This document shows positions 1 to 10,300 of a DNA stretch of 64,000 nucleotides, in pieces; within the stretch, counting starts at the first letter, position 1; the number at the start of each line of letters is the position of its first letter. Origin of the DNA: Hericium rajendrae. Lineage: Eukaryota > Basidiomycota > Agaricomycetes > Russulales > Hericiaceae. The stretch lies in contig CM065880.1 in NCBI GenBank assembly GCA_033439255.1, positions 2,418,001 to 2,482,000 on the forward strand. Direction: 5' to 3'. The notes under the pieces are model-generated. The model searched no databases. It was not told the DNA's origin and saw nothing but the letters and a program-made list of their open reading frames with translations. The position numbers were made by a program, and so were the translations under genes.

Positions 1-790
1 CATAGGAGACCCTTACGCCTAAAAGGGACTGGTCATGTTCTTTGTCGTATGTTTCCTGCACTCTGTCTTCGTCATGATGCTACATCACCTATGTTCTCTC
101 ATTTTCCTTCTGATTTGTTTGGTCTCTGACTCATACGTCTGAGCGTTGACTCATTATGACTCTTACCTTCGTTTGACTCTTCCTGACTCACTATCCTGAC
201 TGACTCATCTCCTAGTCACCTACTTCGACTCACCCTTACTATACATGACTAGGAATGACTCACTCATTTCATCTATCCCTTTTGATACATTTCTTACCCA
301 CGCAGCCATAGGAGCTCTTAGGGTATATAAAGGCTGTTCCTGTAACACCAAATTCAAGTATCTTTGCCCCCAGTTTGTACGTCAGAATCCTCTAAGGTTC
401 TCATCTACAATCAAATTCTGGTCAAGTTGCTTCACAAGCGCTTTCAATCCACGTTATTCTATGCATTCACATTGATGTCCAATCCACAAAGATACGAATC
501 CAAGCAGTTATCATTCCACGTATACGCACGCTCAGTCCAATCATCAATATTCACATCCTACGAGTCATCGTACTTTTGATCATTGTCCATCGAGTGACAG
601 TGTTCTACGAACTTCTTCATCGCATCACATACCCTCCACCTCTGTCTCTCACAGCCATAATCCTTGGCAAGTCGCATTCACACCAGAAGTAGAAGACAAA
701 TCCATCCCTCATCGAACAACTAGGAGTTCTCGGAAAAGTTACCGGAAAACTCAGACACCCCTAGGTCGGAAACCACTTTTCGGCGTGACA
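1..790. other. possible LTR remnant, 5' end outside window
   Basis: I see no credible gene. A TATATAAA box lies at 324-331 and is followed by pyrimidine-rich, mixed-composition DNA. The block stops abruptly at 790, in the bases TGACA, where very C-rich repeat DNA begins. TATA box, length and abrupt edge would fit a retrotransposon LTR that truncated the neighbouring CATCTGA element. No second copy is in the window, so this is inference. Short open frames here show no recognisable domain. Confidence 0.25.
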
Positions 791-2103
791 CCGCCATCTG
801 CACATTGTGTGTGTAGGCAATGTCGCAGCCTGCACTGTTGACGTCCACTGGTCACTGCATGGTAGTGTCCCATTGCTATGGCAATGGGACTCAGGACGTC
901 ATTCACATGCACGCTCAGCAACCTGCATGCACGTCCAGTACCCCGTGCCCATGCTCAATGCCCCACACACATGCTCGACACTCTGCACCTGCACTCGACG
1001 TGCAGCATCCACGCTCGATGTGCCACACCTCCTCGCAGCACCTCGTGCCCATGCTCAACACCCTGCACATGTGCTCAACGCCCTGCACACGTGCTTGATG
1101 CCCTGCACCTGCACTTGACGTGCAGCATCTGCGCTTGACATGCTGCACCTCCTCGCAGCACCTCGTGCCTGTGCTCAACACCCCGCATGTGTGCTCAATG
1201 GGTCGCACATGCACTCAATGCCCTGCACATGCACTTGACGCCTCGCACACATGCTCGACACCCCACACACATGCTCTGCCCCACACATGCACTCGATGCA
1301 CAGCATCTGTGCTCGATGTGCTGCACCTCTCCGCAGCACCTCACGCCCGTGCTCAATGCCCTGCACACATGCTCAACACCCTGCATGTGCGCTTGACGCC
1401 CTGCACAATGCTCGATGCCCTGCACACATGCTCAATGCCCCGCACCTGCACTCGACGTGCAGCATCCGTGCTTGATGTGCCGCACTTCCCCGCAGCATCC
1501 CGTGCACATGTATAATGCCCCAACATGCACGCTCAATGACTCGCATGCAGCTCCATATGCCACATGCATGTGCAGCATGCCGTGCATACCCAATGTCCTG
1601 CGCACATATCCAACGACCTGCACGCATACCCAACAACCCGCGCCCATGTTCAATGACCCGCACCCATGCTCAATGTGCTGCACCTGCAGTCGATGTGCTG
1701 CATGTGCGCGCAGCACTCGCGTGGAGGTAGAATGCCCCCAGACGCTTCTTGAAGACTCCGCGTGTGCATACGATGTGCTTATTATATACCTTATATACCT
1801 TGTCATAATGTAATGGCCTCGAATATAATTTTTTTTTGGACTTGATCACTCTGGTATCTAGATGGCTTACTATAGGAATCATGGTGACCAAAGCTGCCTA
1901 TAGGGACCCTATAGCATTCTATAGTATTCATAGTGCCCTCTTACAAGTACATAGCTCTATATATGTTGCACTTCCTGCTATGGCAACTATCATAGTCTAC
2001 ATAGCTCTACATAGCTAAATAGGCCAGCCACATAGCACACATAGGACTCTCATAGCACACATAGTCTGCCTTTTGACTATATAAAATTTCAATTTTTCAG
2101 ATG
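791..2103 (-). mobile_element. CATCTGA element EL, GC-exon half only
   Basis: Right-hand part of a CATCTGA element. Positions 791-1790 are a C-rich, degenerate tandem array whose unit resembles CCCTGCACATGCTCAACG, equivalent to the GC-rich exon of the complete copies. Positions 1795-2103 are the AT-rich subterminal block with repeated ATAGC/CTATAG words, ending TATATAAAATTTC then TTTTTCAGATG, the shared terminus in reverse complement. The promoter and micro-exon half is missing, apparently replaced by the LTR-like DNA at 1-790. The array is open in several frames because of composition, so I do not call a protein. Confidence 0.6.
867..890. promoter_or_regulatory. RFX X-box-like palindrome (EL)
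   Basis: The core ATTGCTATGGCAAT (872-885) sits in a longer inverted repeat, GTCCC at one side and GGGAC at the other. It is one of seven related sites, all inside GC-rich exons of CATCTGA elements. The core matches the RFX-family X-box consensus at 11-12 of 14 positions. Confidence 0.5.
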
Positions 2104-2243
2104 CAATGCCCATGGTGCTATCACCAACTTCTACACCTGCCATCCACATGCACTCAAGGCTCCCAATCTTTGTGGAATCATCTACCTTGACCCTGTTCAT
2201 GCTCATCATGCACTCCAGGCAAAAGTGCATCTTAAAGAGGGGG
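2104..2243 (+). pseudogene. possible 3' end of a retroelement pol gene
   Basis: A short open stretch runs into a purine-rich tract (AAAGAGGGGG) just before an LTR-like TGATGTC start. Retroelement polyproteins commonly end this way, directly before the polypurine tract and 3' LTR. Nothing diagnostic such as an integrase or RNase H motif survives, and more than one frame is open. The left edge is the end of element EL. Inferred from position rather than from protein similarity. Confidence 0.25.
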
Positions 2244-2669
2244 TGATGTCATGGATTGCTCCATTTCTCTCTGCCTTCTTCTCTGCCATCAAGGTATCGC
2301 ATCGGTCATGTGCTCCAGCTGCCCCATCACATGTTCACTTTCTCACATGACCTGGGGCTATCCTTCACCCATGCCCTTGTTCCCCTTTGGGACATCCTAT
2401 TGTTCTCCCTTCCATTGTTCTCCATTTGGCCACCATTGTTCTCACTCTATTGTTCAACCCATTATAGTGTCCATTGTTCTTTTCCCATTGTTGCTCTAGT
2501 ACTTATAGGCTCCCTGTTGCTCATCTATTTTCCTAGATTGTCCATTTCATCTGTACCGTACTGTACCTCCAATACAGGTCACTGCACTGCTAGTCACTCT
2601 CTGCTCTCTTGCTCTCATCATTGTTGGTGACTTGGGTGGTTCTCTGCTGCCTACAACCGAGTCTTAACA
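2244..2669 (+). mobile_element. solo or orphan LTR, 426 bp
   Basis: Starts TGATGTC directly after a purine tract (2232-2243) and ends TCTTAACA, the usual TG...CA limits. The interior is pyrimidine-rich with many ATTGTTC words. No partner LTR is in the window. The following 114 bp (2670-2783) are C-rich and seem to continue into the GC-rich exon of E0 on the far side of E1. Confidence 0.4.
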
Positions 2670-4010
2670 CTTATGATGACGTGCTCCTTTGCATGCCTTG
2701 CAACGACATCATCCACTTCCCTCTTCCTTGCCCGTCCTGCTCAGCTTCACCTCAGCTGCACCAAGTCTGCCCACCATGACGTTCATCTGAGAAAATGGAA
2801 ATTTATATAGCAACAAGTCCTATTATGGATCCTATGGGTAAGCTATAGATCCTATGTGGCTAAGCTATCCAGCTATGGAGAGCTATGGGAGCTATGGTAG
2901 TTATCATAGTATGTAGTGTCAAATACATAGGGTGACATAGCCTTCATAGCCAGGAGTGTCACATATATAGGATTATTATACTTAGTTAAGGAAGCTACAT
3001 GTACTATAGCTACTATAACCACTATCATAAGTCAGGTAGGCACACAAGACATGGAATCAAAATTGTATTATTTTCAAGGCTAGACTATGACAATGGGAGT
3101 ATGAACTCGAGCAGACTAGTAACTAAAGGTCCCGGTGTCGTCGGTTAATACATGCGCGTGGTCGCACATGGCCACGCGCGAGTCAGCGCAGTCGTGCGCG
3201 GCTGTGCGCACGTGCGCAGGATGGGCGGTCGTGTGGGCACCGTGTGCGGGGCGAAGCGTCGGGGCACGGGTCATGTGCGGGACGGGGCGGGATACGCGGG
3301 TCGTGCAGTGGCCTGCGCGCGAGCTGGCATGGCCGCGCGCGGACTCTGGACTGCGTGGTCACGAGCTTACATGCGGGAGCTGCCCGCGCCCTCGGTCCTC
3401 CCACGTGCCGTTGCGGGGAGGAGGGGGGAAGCGCACGTTCGCGGGGCTGGATGCAGTCACACACTCGCATGCGAGAGTGTATGCACGCGCTGGAGGCCAT
3501 TCGCCGCCTGCGCATGCAGTTAGGACCTCGCGCGGGCTTGCGACCGTGCGTGGCCGTGTGCGCCTTGCGTGGACATGCGTGGCACAGGCTAACGAGGCCA
3601 TTAGCGAGTGGCCGCGGGCTGTCGTTGATTGGCCGCGCGATGGCCAGCACACGCTGGCGTAGCCGTGCGAGGGCTGGTGCGCGCGTGGTCATGCGCAGTG
3701 CAAGGCGGAGCGGGCGGGTCGTGCTTGGCCGTGCGTGAACTTGCGTGGCTGTCTTGGAGACAGAGGCATCCTTGTAACCCATTATAAACCTGTACCAGTA
3801 ATAACAGGAGGGAAGGTTGCAAACTGTACCAATAATAAGGGAGGGTTCAGGACCCAATCTGAACCATTCAAATTGCTCATTATAAATCCAAAAAAAATCA
3901 TTATAAATATAATACAGTCTGGGCCGTACACTACTCGCTACGTGCGCTTAGCGTGCCTACTCAAGCGGCTCCGCTCGGCACCATCCACCGCCCTGCGCGC
4001 TTCCCGCCTC

Positions 4011-4135
4011 GGCTATGCGCATGCCGCCGCCCGTCCCGCCCGACCTCGGCTACGCGCATGCCGCCGCCCATCCCGCCCGACCTCGGTTACGCACACGCTG
4101 CTGCCCGCCTCGCCCGACCTCGTCAACGCACGCCG
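4011..4135 (+). repeat. 37-bp tandem repeat in M1
   Basis: About three copies of a 37-bp GC-rich unit beginning GGCTACGCGCATGCCGCCGC and ending CGACCTC, followed by shorter CGCACGCCGCTCGTT-type repeats to about 4300. The rest of 3960-4545 is similar GC-rich low-complexity DNA, open in several frames with no recognisable domain. Confidence 0.6.
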
Positions 4136-7023
4136 CCTGACCTCGGCTACCACGCTCGCTCGCATGCGCTTGCACCTGCCGCACGCCGCACGCCTCTCTT
4201 CCCCGCCGCATACCGCTCGCTCTCCGCCGCACACGCTCGTTCCTCGCCGCACGCCGCTTGTTCTCGCCGCACGCCGCTCGTTCCCCGCCGCCATCGCTCA
4301 CTCCCCGCACTGTTGCCGCGATGCGTGTCGTCAGCGCCGTTGGCGCTGCCGACGACGCCGCTGCTCATCGCGAGGGTGCATCGTGGACGTTGGGGGGCTG
4401 AGTGAGGGGGCCCGCGCGCCGTTGTTGTTGCGCGTAGGCAATGGGTATGCGACGCGGGGTGCTGGGCATGTGGTGCGGGTGCTGGGAGCCTGGCGCCATT
4501 GCTGGGGACGCGGGTCGTTGCTGGGGTGTGTGGGTTGCGGCTTGTGCATCTGAGAAAGTCCAAATTTATATAGCTATCAGCCATTATTATCTAAGCTACA
4601 TGAGCTATATACAAGTCTTATACAGATCTATAGATCTATAGTAGCTATATAGACTATATAGCTCTATATGCCACCTATGTATGCTATATAGCTCCTTAGC
4701 ATAGCTATGGGAACTATACACATGTCTCTGCATGCTATAGAGCCTATGTAACCTATGTCAAATATATTACCTTGTAAGGGTAAGCTATATGCTATGACAT
4801 CAATGAGATATACAGCAACTATACACATTATCCGAAGTATACATATGATGTAAGTCACACCAAGGTATAAGTCAAATCCATTTATTCATTTTCGTCATGA
4901 TTAAGTACAAAGTTACAAAAATCTAATTATGACTATGACGAGTGCCGGTGCCAGCGCCTGTTGACCGCACAGAGGGCGTAGGCGCGTGCGCGTGCGCGTG
5001 CGGGGTGGGGGGGATCGCGCGAGGGCGGAAATCGTGCGCGAGGGTGGGGATCGTGTGCGAGGACGGGGCGTGCAGGGTGGCGCGCGAGACCGTGGTGTTG
5101 GACACGGATACGGGGCATTCTGCGCGGGAGCAGGATGTTGAGCTACGTGCGCGGGATGTTGAGCGCGAGCGGGGCGAGGCGCGGGCGGGCGAGGCGTTTC
5201 GCGCACGCGATGGGCTTCAGGTGTGGATGCGGGTCATCGCGCGCGTTGCCGTCAACATGGGGCCGTGCGCGCACGTGGACGGGCGTTCATGCGGGCACGC
5301 GGGGTGTCAACTGGGCGTGCGGGGCGTTGTGCGTGCGCGGCAGTGCTGCGCAGGCGCGCGAGGGGTCGTGCAGGCGCGAGGGGCACCGAGGACCCGCGCG
5401 GGGCATTGGCCACGCGCGCAAGGGGTGTTCTGCACGCCCCCAGGGCCTTGAGCGAGCGTGCAGAGCGTTCTATGCGCGCGAAGGGCGTCAAACGGGCGCG
5501 CAGGGTGGTCGAGGGCGCGCGGGGGGCGGTGAGATGCATGGACAGGCGTGCTAGGCATAGTCACGCGCACGCCGGATGTCATGCACGCGCGCGCAGCCTG
5601 GAGTGCGCGCGTGGGGCCTTCATCTGAGAAAATGAAAATTTATATAGCAACAAGTCCTATTATGGATCCTATGGGTAAGCTATAGATCCTATGTGGCTAA
5701 CCTATCCAGCTATGGAGAGCTATGGGAGCTATGGTAGTTATCATAGTATGAAGTGTCAAATACATAGGGTGACATAGCCTTCATAGCCAGGAGTGTCACA
5801 TATATAGGACTATTATACTTAGTTAAGGAAGCTACATGTACTATAGCTACTATAACCACTATCATAAGTCAGGTAGGCACACAAGACATGGAATCAAAAT
5901 TGTATTATTTTCAAGGCTAGACTATGACAATGGGAGTATGAACTCGAGCAGACTAGTAACTAAAGGTCCTGGTGTCGTCGGTTAATACATGCGCGCGGTC
6001 GCACATGGCCACGCGCGAGTCAGCGCAGTCGTGCGCGGCTGTGCGCACGTGCGCAGGATGGGCGGTCGTGTGGGCGCCGTGTGCGGGGCGAAGCGTCGGG
6101 GCACGGGTCATGTGCGGGACGGGGCGGGATACGCGGGTCGTGCAGTGGCCTGCGCGCGAGCTGGCATGGCCGCGCGCGGACTCTGGACTGCGTGGTCGCG
6201 AGCTTACGTGCGGGAGCTGCCCGCGCCCTCGGTCCTCCCGCGCGCCGTTGCGGGGAGGAGGGGGGGAAGCGCGCGTTCGCGGGGCCGGACGCGGTCACAC
6301 ACTCGCATGCGAGAGTGTATGCACGCGCTGGAGGCCGTTCGCCGCCTGCGCATGCAGTTAGGACCTCGCGCGGGCTTGCGACCGTGCGTGGCCGTGTGCG
6401 CGCTTGCGTGGACATGCGTGGCGCGGGCTAACGAGGCCATTAGCGAGTGGCCGCGGGCTGTCGTCGATTGGCCGCGCGACGGCCAGCGCGCGCTGGCGTA
6501 GCCGTGCGAGGGCTGGTGCGCGCGTGGTCGTGCGCGGTGCAAGGCGGAGCGGGCGGGTCGTGCTTGGCCGTGCGCGAACTTGCGTGGCTGTCTTGGAGAC
6601 AGAAGGCGGTATGGCGGTCGAGCATGGGGCCGTGCGCGAGCTGGCGCAGTCGTGCGTGGCCGTGTGCGAGCTGATGATGTGGCCGTGCGCGCGCTCGTAT
6701 GGATCCGAAGGTCGCGAGCACATGCCCGCACCCTCCGTGCATGCGAGGGTGTGCCCACGCACGCGGAGCCTCAGTCCTCCTGCGCGCCGTTGCGGGGACA
6801 GGCGTGCAATCGCTGGGCCGGGCTTGGTCGTGCCTGGCGAGGCCATCCGCGGATGTGCTTGGCCGTGGGCGCCTAGCCACGTGTCGCGGCTGTGGGCTCG
6901 TTGTCGACGACGGGGATGTGCTGGTGCGCGGAGGTGGTGAGATGGTGGACCCTGTTGAGGGCATGCGCGGGTCGTTGAGGGGCTGCGAGGGCGCGAGAGG
7001 CCAGGCAAATGATGTCGTGCCCC

Positions 7024-7037
7024 GTCGCCATGGCAAC
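7024..7037. promoter_or_regulatory. RFX X-box-like palindrome (E2)
   Basis: GTCGCCATGGCAAC differs at one base from the perfect X-box GTTGCCATGGCAAC. It is extended by GTGCC/GGCAC arms. It lies about 125 bp from the hairpin at the splice acceptor, inside the GC-rich exon. Confidence 0.55.
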
Positions 7038-7161
7038 GAGGCACGACGACGCGAACGCAGACGGCGTCGTCGGGGGGACGGAGCGCTGCGGGCTCGTGGA
7101 TGTGGGCGCGAGGTCGAGGGGGAGGGGGGTGTAGCGCGCGCGGGTTGCGAGAAGGCAAACA

Positions 7162-7192
7162 CGAGTATCGCTCGTTGAACGAGCGATACTCG
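7162..7192. repeat. hairpin at splice acceptor (E2)
   Basis: A perfect inverted repeat of two 15-nt arms (CGAGTATCGCTCGTT) around one central base. On the minus strand it is the first sequence of the GC-rich exon, directly after the ACAG acceptor of the 7193-7236 intron. The same hairpin recurs in E1, E3, E4, E5 and E6. Confidence 0.75.
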
Positions 7193-7236
7193 CTGTGTTA
7201 GTACAAGAAACGAATGAAAGAGAGTTTTTTACTTAC
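7193..7236 (-). other. 44-nt intron upstream of GC-rich exon (E2)
   Basis: On the minus strand it starts GTAAGTAAAAAAC and ends TACTAACACAG, so donor, branch site and acceptor are all good fungal consensus. Introns of 43-46 nt sit at the same place in E1, E3 (8913-8955), E4 (24223-24267), E5 (50884-50929) and E6 (53966-54009). Called from motifs only; no transcript data. Confidence 0.6.
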
Positions 7237-7559
7237 CTATTAGCCCCCCAAGCCGTCTACTAAGCCCTTCCGAGTCTTGAAGACGCCGTGTATATGGAGA
7301 GAGAGGGAGACGAAGGAGGAGATGGAGGAAGTGTTGCAAAGACAGAAGTCGCGCAACGACTTCAGCCACAGCAGCATTCGACTCTCGCGTTTAGCGGTTT
7401 CGACTCTAACAAATCAAATAAAATCCATTTAATTCACGCAAAAAGTGGGAAGATATAGAACACCGGTAGAAATACAATGAATCAGCCATCTATGTAATTA
7501 CCATACAACACGCTCGCAGGTATGAAAATCCACTTAGTAGAATCTAACGGCCAGCCTCT

Positions 7560-7660
7560 GGCACGATGCCCGGCTATGCCCGGCCCGGTCTCGGCAAGCT
7601 GCATTTGACGCTCCGATCGCCACGTCTATATAAGACGTGCGCGACGCGCTTCCTCTCTCT
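7560..7660 (+). promoter_or_regulatory. divergent core promoter (E2), TATA box 7627-7634
   Basis: A GC-rich core with repeated GCCCGGC words is followed by TATATAAG and then a CT-rich leader (from 7648) typical of a fungal transcription start. Transcription to the right would enter the micro-exon ladder; transcription to the left would make the exon-intron-hairpin transcript. E1 has the same arrangement (TATA 14530-14537). Confidence 0.55.
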
Positions 7661-7728
7661 CCTCTTACCACTATCATCTCCCGTCTTTCGTCGCTCTCTC
7701 TTTTCCTGCCTCAACTCTCTGACGTTCG

Positions 7729-8000
7729 GTAAGTTGTTATACTGTTGCTATATTGTTTCATTGTTCACTAACCCTACTGTTCTTTATAGACTTCTACATT
7801 TTCGCTTTTATTATCTTAAGTAAGTCTTATGTTTTTTATATCTGTATCTTGTATACTAATTTGTTGACTTTGCCTTTAGATTATTTTCGCTTTTTCTTAT
7901 CTATGTAGTAAGTCTTATCTTATCTTACTTATCTATTCTTTTATCTTTCAGTTTTATCTTATCTCATCTTTGAATCTTATCTCATCTTATCTTGTATGTT
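7729..8000 (+). other. intron / micro-exon ladder (E2)
   Basis: Predicted introns at 7729-7789 (61 nt, branch CACTAAC) and 7820-7879 (60 nt) flank micro-exons 7790-7819 (30 nt) and 7880-7907 (28 nt). Both micro-exons contain TTTTCGCTTTT. Repeats of TAAGTCTTATC-type words follow to about 8000. The equivalent block in E1 is 14633-14930. The micro-exon lengths are not all multiples of three, so a coding role is doubtful. Confidence 0.5.
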
Positions 8001-8502
8001 TTGTTATCTTATCTTGAAGTGTTGGTTTTTGTAGTGTATTATAGATGTGTAGTGTCTGTAACTTTGTATTAAATTAAATGTGTTATAATTAAAATTTTTT
8101 GAAATATAATGCTTTTAAATTTTCGATGTTTTAAATGTTCTAGATGTAATAAGATTGGAATATATAATATATATGAGTATTTAAATATATTTTTAGTACT
8201 CTTAAGCAGCATACAAGACATAGGTGATATAGAGTAGATAGTAGCCCTACTAGCTAGACATGATATGATAACAGAGATATATTGCATAGCTGACATAGCT
8301 ATGATAGCCATTATATGCTATAGCAGCTATGAGAGCTATGATAGCTTATAGTCTATGCTATGATAGCTATGATGGCTATCATAGCTCTATATAGATAAAC
8401 TCACTACTATGGAGTAGCTATGTAGAAAAGAGGACTCCTATGGCCCTATCAGAGCTATGTAGGCTACATAGTGTCATATACCACTGGTCCTTTTCTCAGA
8501 TG
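8000..8502. repeat. AT-rich subterminal block with CTATAG palindromes (E2)
   Basis: No gene. From about 8210 the DNA is packed with ATAGC/GCTAT words in both orientations (TATAGCTATGATAGC and variants) up to the TTTTCTCAGATG terminus. Such subterminal palindromic words are typical transposase-binding regions in DNA transposons; that role is inferred here. Confidence 0.6.
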
Positions 8503-8888
8503 TTGAGCGGGCACGAGGGGCCTTGAACGGGCGCGTGGGGTGTTGAACACGCACGCGGGGTGTTGATCGAGTGCGCGGAGACGGGGCGATGACGTGGCCC
8601 GCGCGCACACGTCGTTGACGGCACGCAGACGGTACACAGATGGCGGGCATGGGGCGGGAGTGCGTATTCCGCCATCCTGCGCACATTGCTGTGGCGAAAG
8701 GCGGAGCGGGGGCGAGGGGTCATTTGGGGCTGCGGCCGGGCGTCGTGGCGTGTTGGAGTCACGCGCGGGACGTAGGAACTGCGGGTGAGGTGGGGACATC
8801 GCACAGATGGAGCGCGGAGGATGTAGTGGCGATATGGAGGGCGTGGAGGGGTCGTGGAGGGTCGAGGGAGGAAGTACAACGAGAGCAT
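8496..8888 (-). CDS. GC-exon open frame of E3, hypothetical Pro/Arg-rich protein
   Basis: A minus-strand frame of 130 codons opens in the hairpin and shares scattered residues with the same frame of E6: FLPRP, TTP, PTxHDxRPxPQ and NVRR occur in the same order. No known domain, signal peptide or membrane segment. It is cut at its far end by E2. Its ATG lies inside the hairpin because of a base change, so the real start is uncertain. It could equally be a non-coding exon whose DNA similarity gives the appearance of a conserved frame. Confidence 0.2.
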   Translation of the reverse strand: MLSLYFLPRPSTTPPRPPYRHYILRAPSVRCPHLTRSSYVPRVTPTRHDARPQPQMTPRPRSAFRHSNVRRMAEYALPPHARHLCTVCVPSTTCARGPRHRPVSAHSINTPRACSTPHAPVQGPSCPLNI

Positions 8889-8913
8889 CGCTCGAAAAAC
8901 GAGCGATACTCTC
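8881..8913. repeat. hairpin at splice acceptor (E3)
   Basis: Inverted repeat GAGAGCATCGCTCG / CGAGCGATACTCTC with a short A-rich loop and one mismatch. It borders the 43-nt minus-strand intron 8913-8955 (GTAAGC donor, CTAACAAAG acceptor). Confidence 0.7.
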
Positions 8914-9299
8914 TTTGTTAGTGCGAAAGCTGGAGAGATAATTTATTTTGCTTACCCGGTTATCCTCCGCCTGCTGCACAAGCCTTCAGCCTTCAAGATT
9001 GAGGACGATGGGCGAACGAGGGACGAGACAGCAAGGGAGCGAAGGAGATACGAGGAATGAGAGTGAGAGGGACAAATAATTATGAAGTCAACACGCGTTC
9101 GGTGCTTCAGCCACCGAACGAGCGAAGTTGCGTTGTTCGAGCCTCAACAAATCAAATAAAGTCGTATAAATTCAGAAAAAAAGGCAGCGATGACAGAGTA
9201 TACATTTAATCAGATTACATGAGACTACTATGGATATACTGCACCGTGAATCCCTGAGCGACAGCATCAACTTACTCAAGTCTGCCAGCCAGTCCCTCT

Positions 9300-9380
9300 C
9301 GGCAGCGCCCGGCAGCCACGATTCTCGGCTTCGCCCGGGATTCGTATATAAGGCTCGCGCGACGCGCCTTCCCTCTTGCT
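9300..9380 (+). promoter_or_regulatory. divergent core promoter (E3), TATA box 9345-9352
   Basis: Core CGGCAGCCACGATTCTCGGC, then GCCCGGGATTCG and TATATAAGG. CGATTCTCGGC and GCCCGGGATTCG are themselves a near inverted repeat. The same core is found in E4 (24640-24680) and, inverted, in E5 and E6. A leader rich in TCGTCG triplets follows (9405-9475). Confidence 0.6.
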
Positions 9381-9515
9381 CTTTAACCCCCACTATCTCG
9401 TGCCACGTCGACGCTGTCGTCGTTGTCGTTTGCTCGCTCGTCGTCGTTTGCTTCGTCGTCGTCGTCGTTCCCTCTGTCATCATCATTTCTTTCTCGTCGT
9501 TGCAATCTTTATAAG

Positions 9516-9800
9516 GTAAGCTTTTATTCTTTGTCTCTTATATCTTGTACTAATGTCTTCATATCTATTATGGTATCTTTGTATATTTACTAGGCAAGCT
9601 TTGTTATGTCTTGTACTAATGTCTTCATGTTGTTTTCAGATTTTCGCTTTTTTATTACTTTGGTAAGCTTTTATCTGTTATCTTTGGTATCTTCTAATAT
9701 TACTATTGTCTTTTTTTAATTAGATCTTCACTTTTTGTAGTCATTGTAAGTCTGTTTGTAGTTTTTTATATTGGTCTTAACTGATGTTTATATTTTTATA
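9516..9800 (+). other. intron / micro-exon ladder (E3)
   Basis: Predicted introns 9516-9639 and 9663-9723 surround micro-exons 9640-9662 (23 nt, ATTTTCGCTTTTTTATTACT...) and 9724-9745 (22 nt, ATCTTCACTTTTTGTAGTC...). Each intron has a GTAAG donor, a CTAAT branch word and a TTTCAG/TTAG acceptor. The region to 10300 is AT-rich subterminal DNA with ATAGCTAT words. Confidence 0.5.
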
Positions 9801-10300
9801 GAAGTTTTCTTTATATCTATCTTACATAATGTAGTGTAGTAATGTATCATGATATTGTGCTTAACTCTTGTTATGATGAATCTAATTGTGTTGTACTAGA
9901 ATGAAGCTTTATGTTCTAGTTAAGCTACAAATTTATATGATAAATGTATAATTTATAGATAGTACATAGTGAGCTAGTATAGTATGGACAAGGCAAGCTT
10001 TATAATGTACAGATAATACATAGTGAGCTAGCATAGTATATCTAATATAGACTTTGTAGTCTTTGTAGTAGAGTTAGACTACATAGCTCTTATAGCTAAG
10101 CCTATAGCTCTATAGTTATCATAGCTACCCTTGTAGCTCTATAGCTATCATAGCACTCTATAGCAGTCCCTAATAGCTATATAACACTATATAGACTAGG
10201 ACTCTCTATGGCCAGATATATACAAAAGAGGGTAGCTATGGAGCTATGCAACCTATATAAGATATAAAGCTCTCTATAGCTACCCGAAATTTCTCAGATG

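Larger units (their letters stand above)
5621..8502 (+). mobile_element. CATCTGA element E2, complete and uninterrupted (2882 bp)
   Basis: Reference copy of the family. Termini are CATCTGAGAAAATG and TTTTCTCAGATG, with TT duplicated at 5619-5620 and 8503-8504. Parts in order: subterminal CTATAG/TATAGCT block to about 5960; GC-rich exon 5985-7161 read on the minus strand; hairpin 7162-7192; minus-strand intron 7193-7236; upstream exon and divergent promoter about 7240-7660; plus-strand intron/micro-exon ladder 7729-8000; AT-rich block to the end. No transposase or other known enzyme is encoded. Near identity with E1, although E1 is three nesting levels further out, indicates recent activity. 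Confidence 0.8.
4547..10300 (+). mobile_element. CATCTGA element E3, complete but interrupted by E2
   Basis: Begins CATCTGAGAAAGTCC and ends ATTTCTCAGATG, with a TG duplication at 4545-4546 and 10301-10302. Own sequence is 4547-5620 plus 8503-10300, about 2.87 kb, matching uninterrupted E2 in size. The GC-rich exon (about 4930-5620 and 8503-8880) is split by E2. Hairpin, short intron, divergent promoter and micro-exon ladder follow, then a CTATAG-rich block. It lacks the X-box palindrome found in most copies. It is inserted in the GC-rich DNA of M1. Confidence 0.75.

Noticed and set aside
791-1790. CRISPR-like or regularly spaced array
   Set aside because: Units are degenerate and contiguous without unique spacers, the genome is eukaryotic, and no cas genes are present.
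3130-7160. Horizontal transfer from a high-GC bacterium
   Set aside because: The GC-rich blocks are low-complexity, follow eukaryotic introns and recur inside each transposon copy; no bacterial gene is recognisable.
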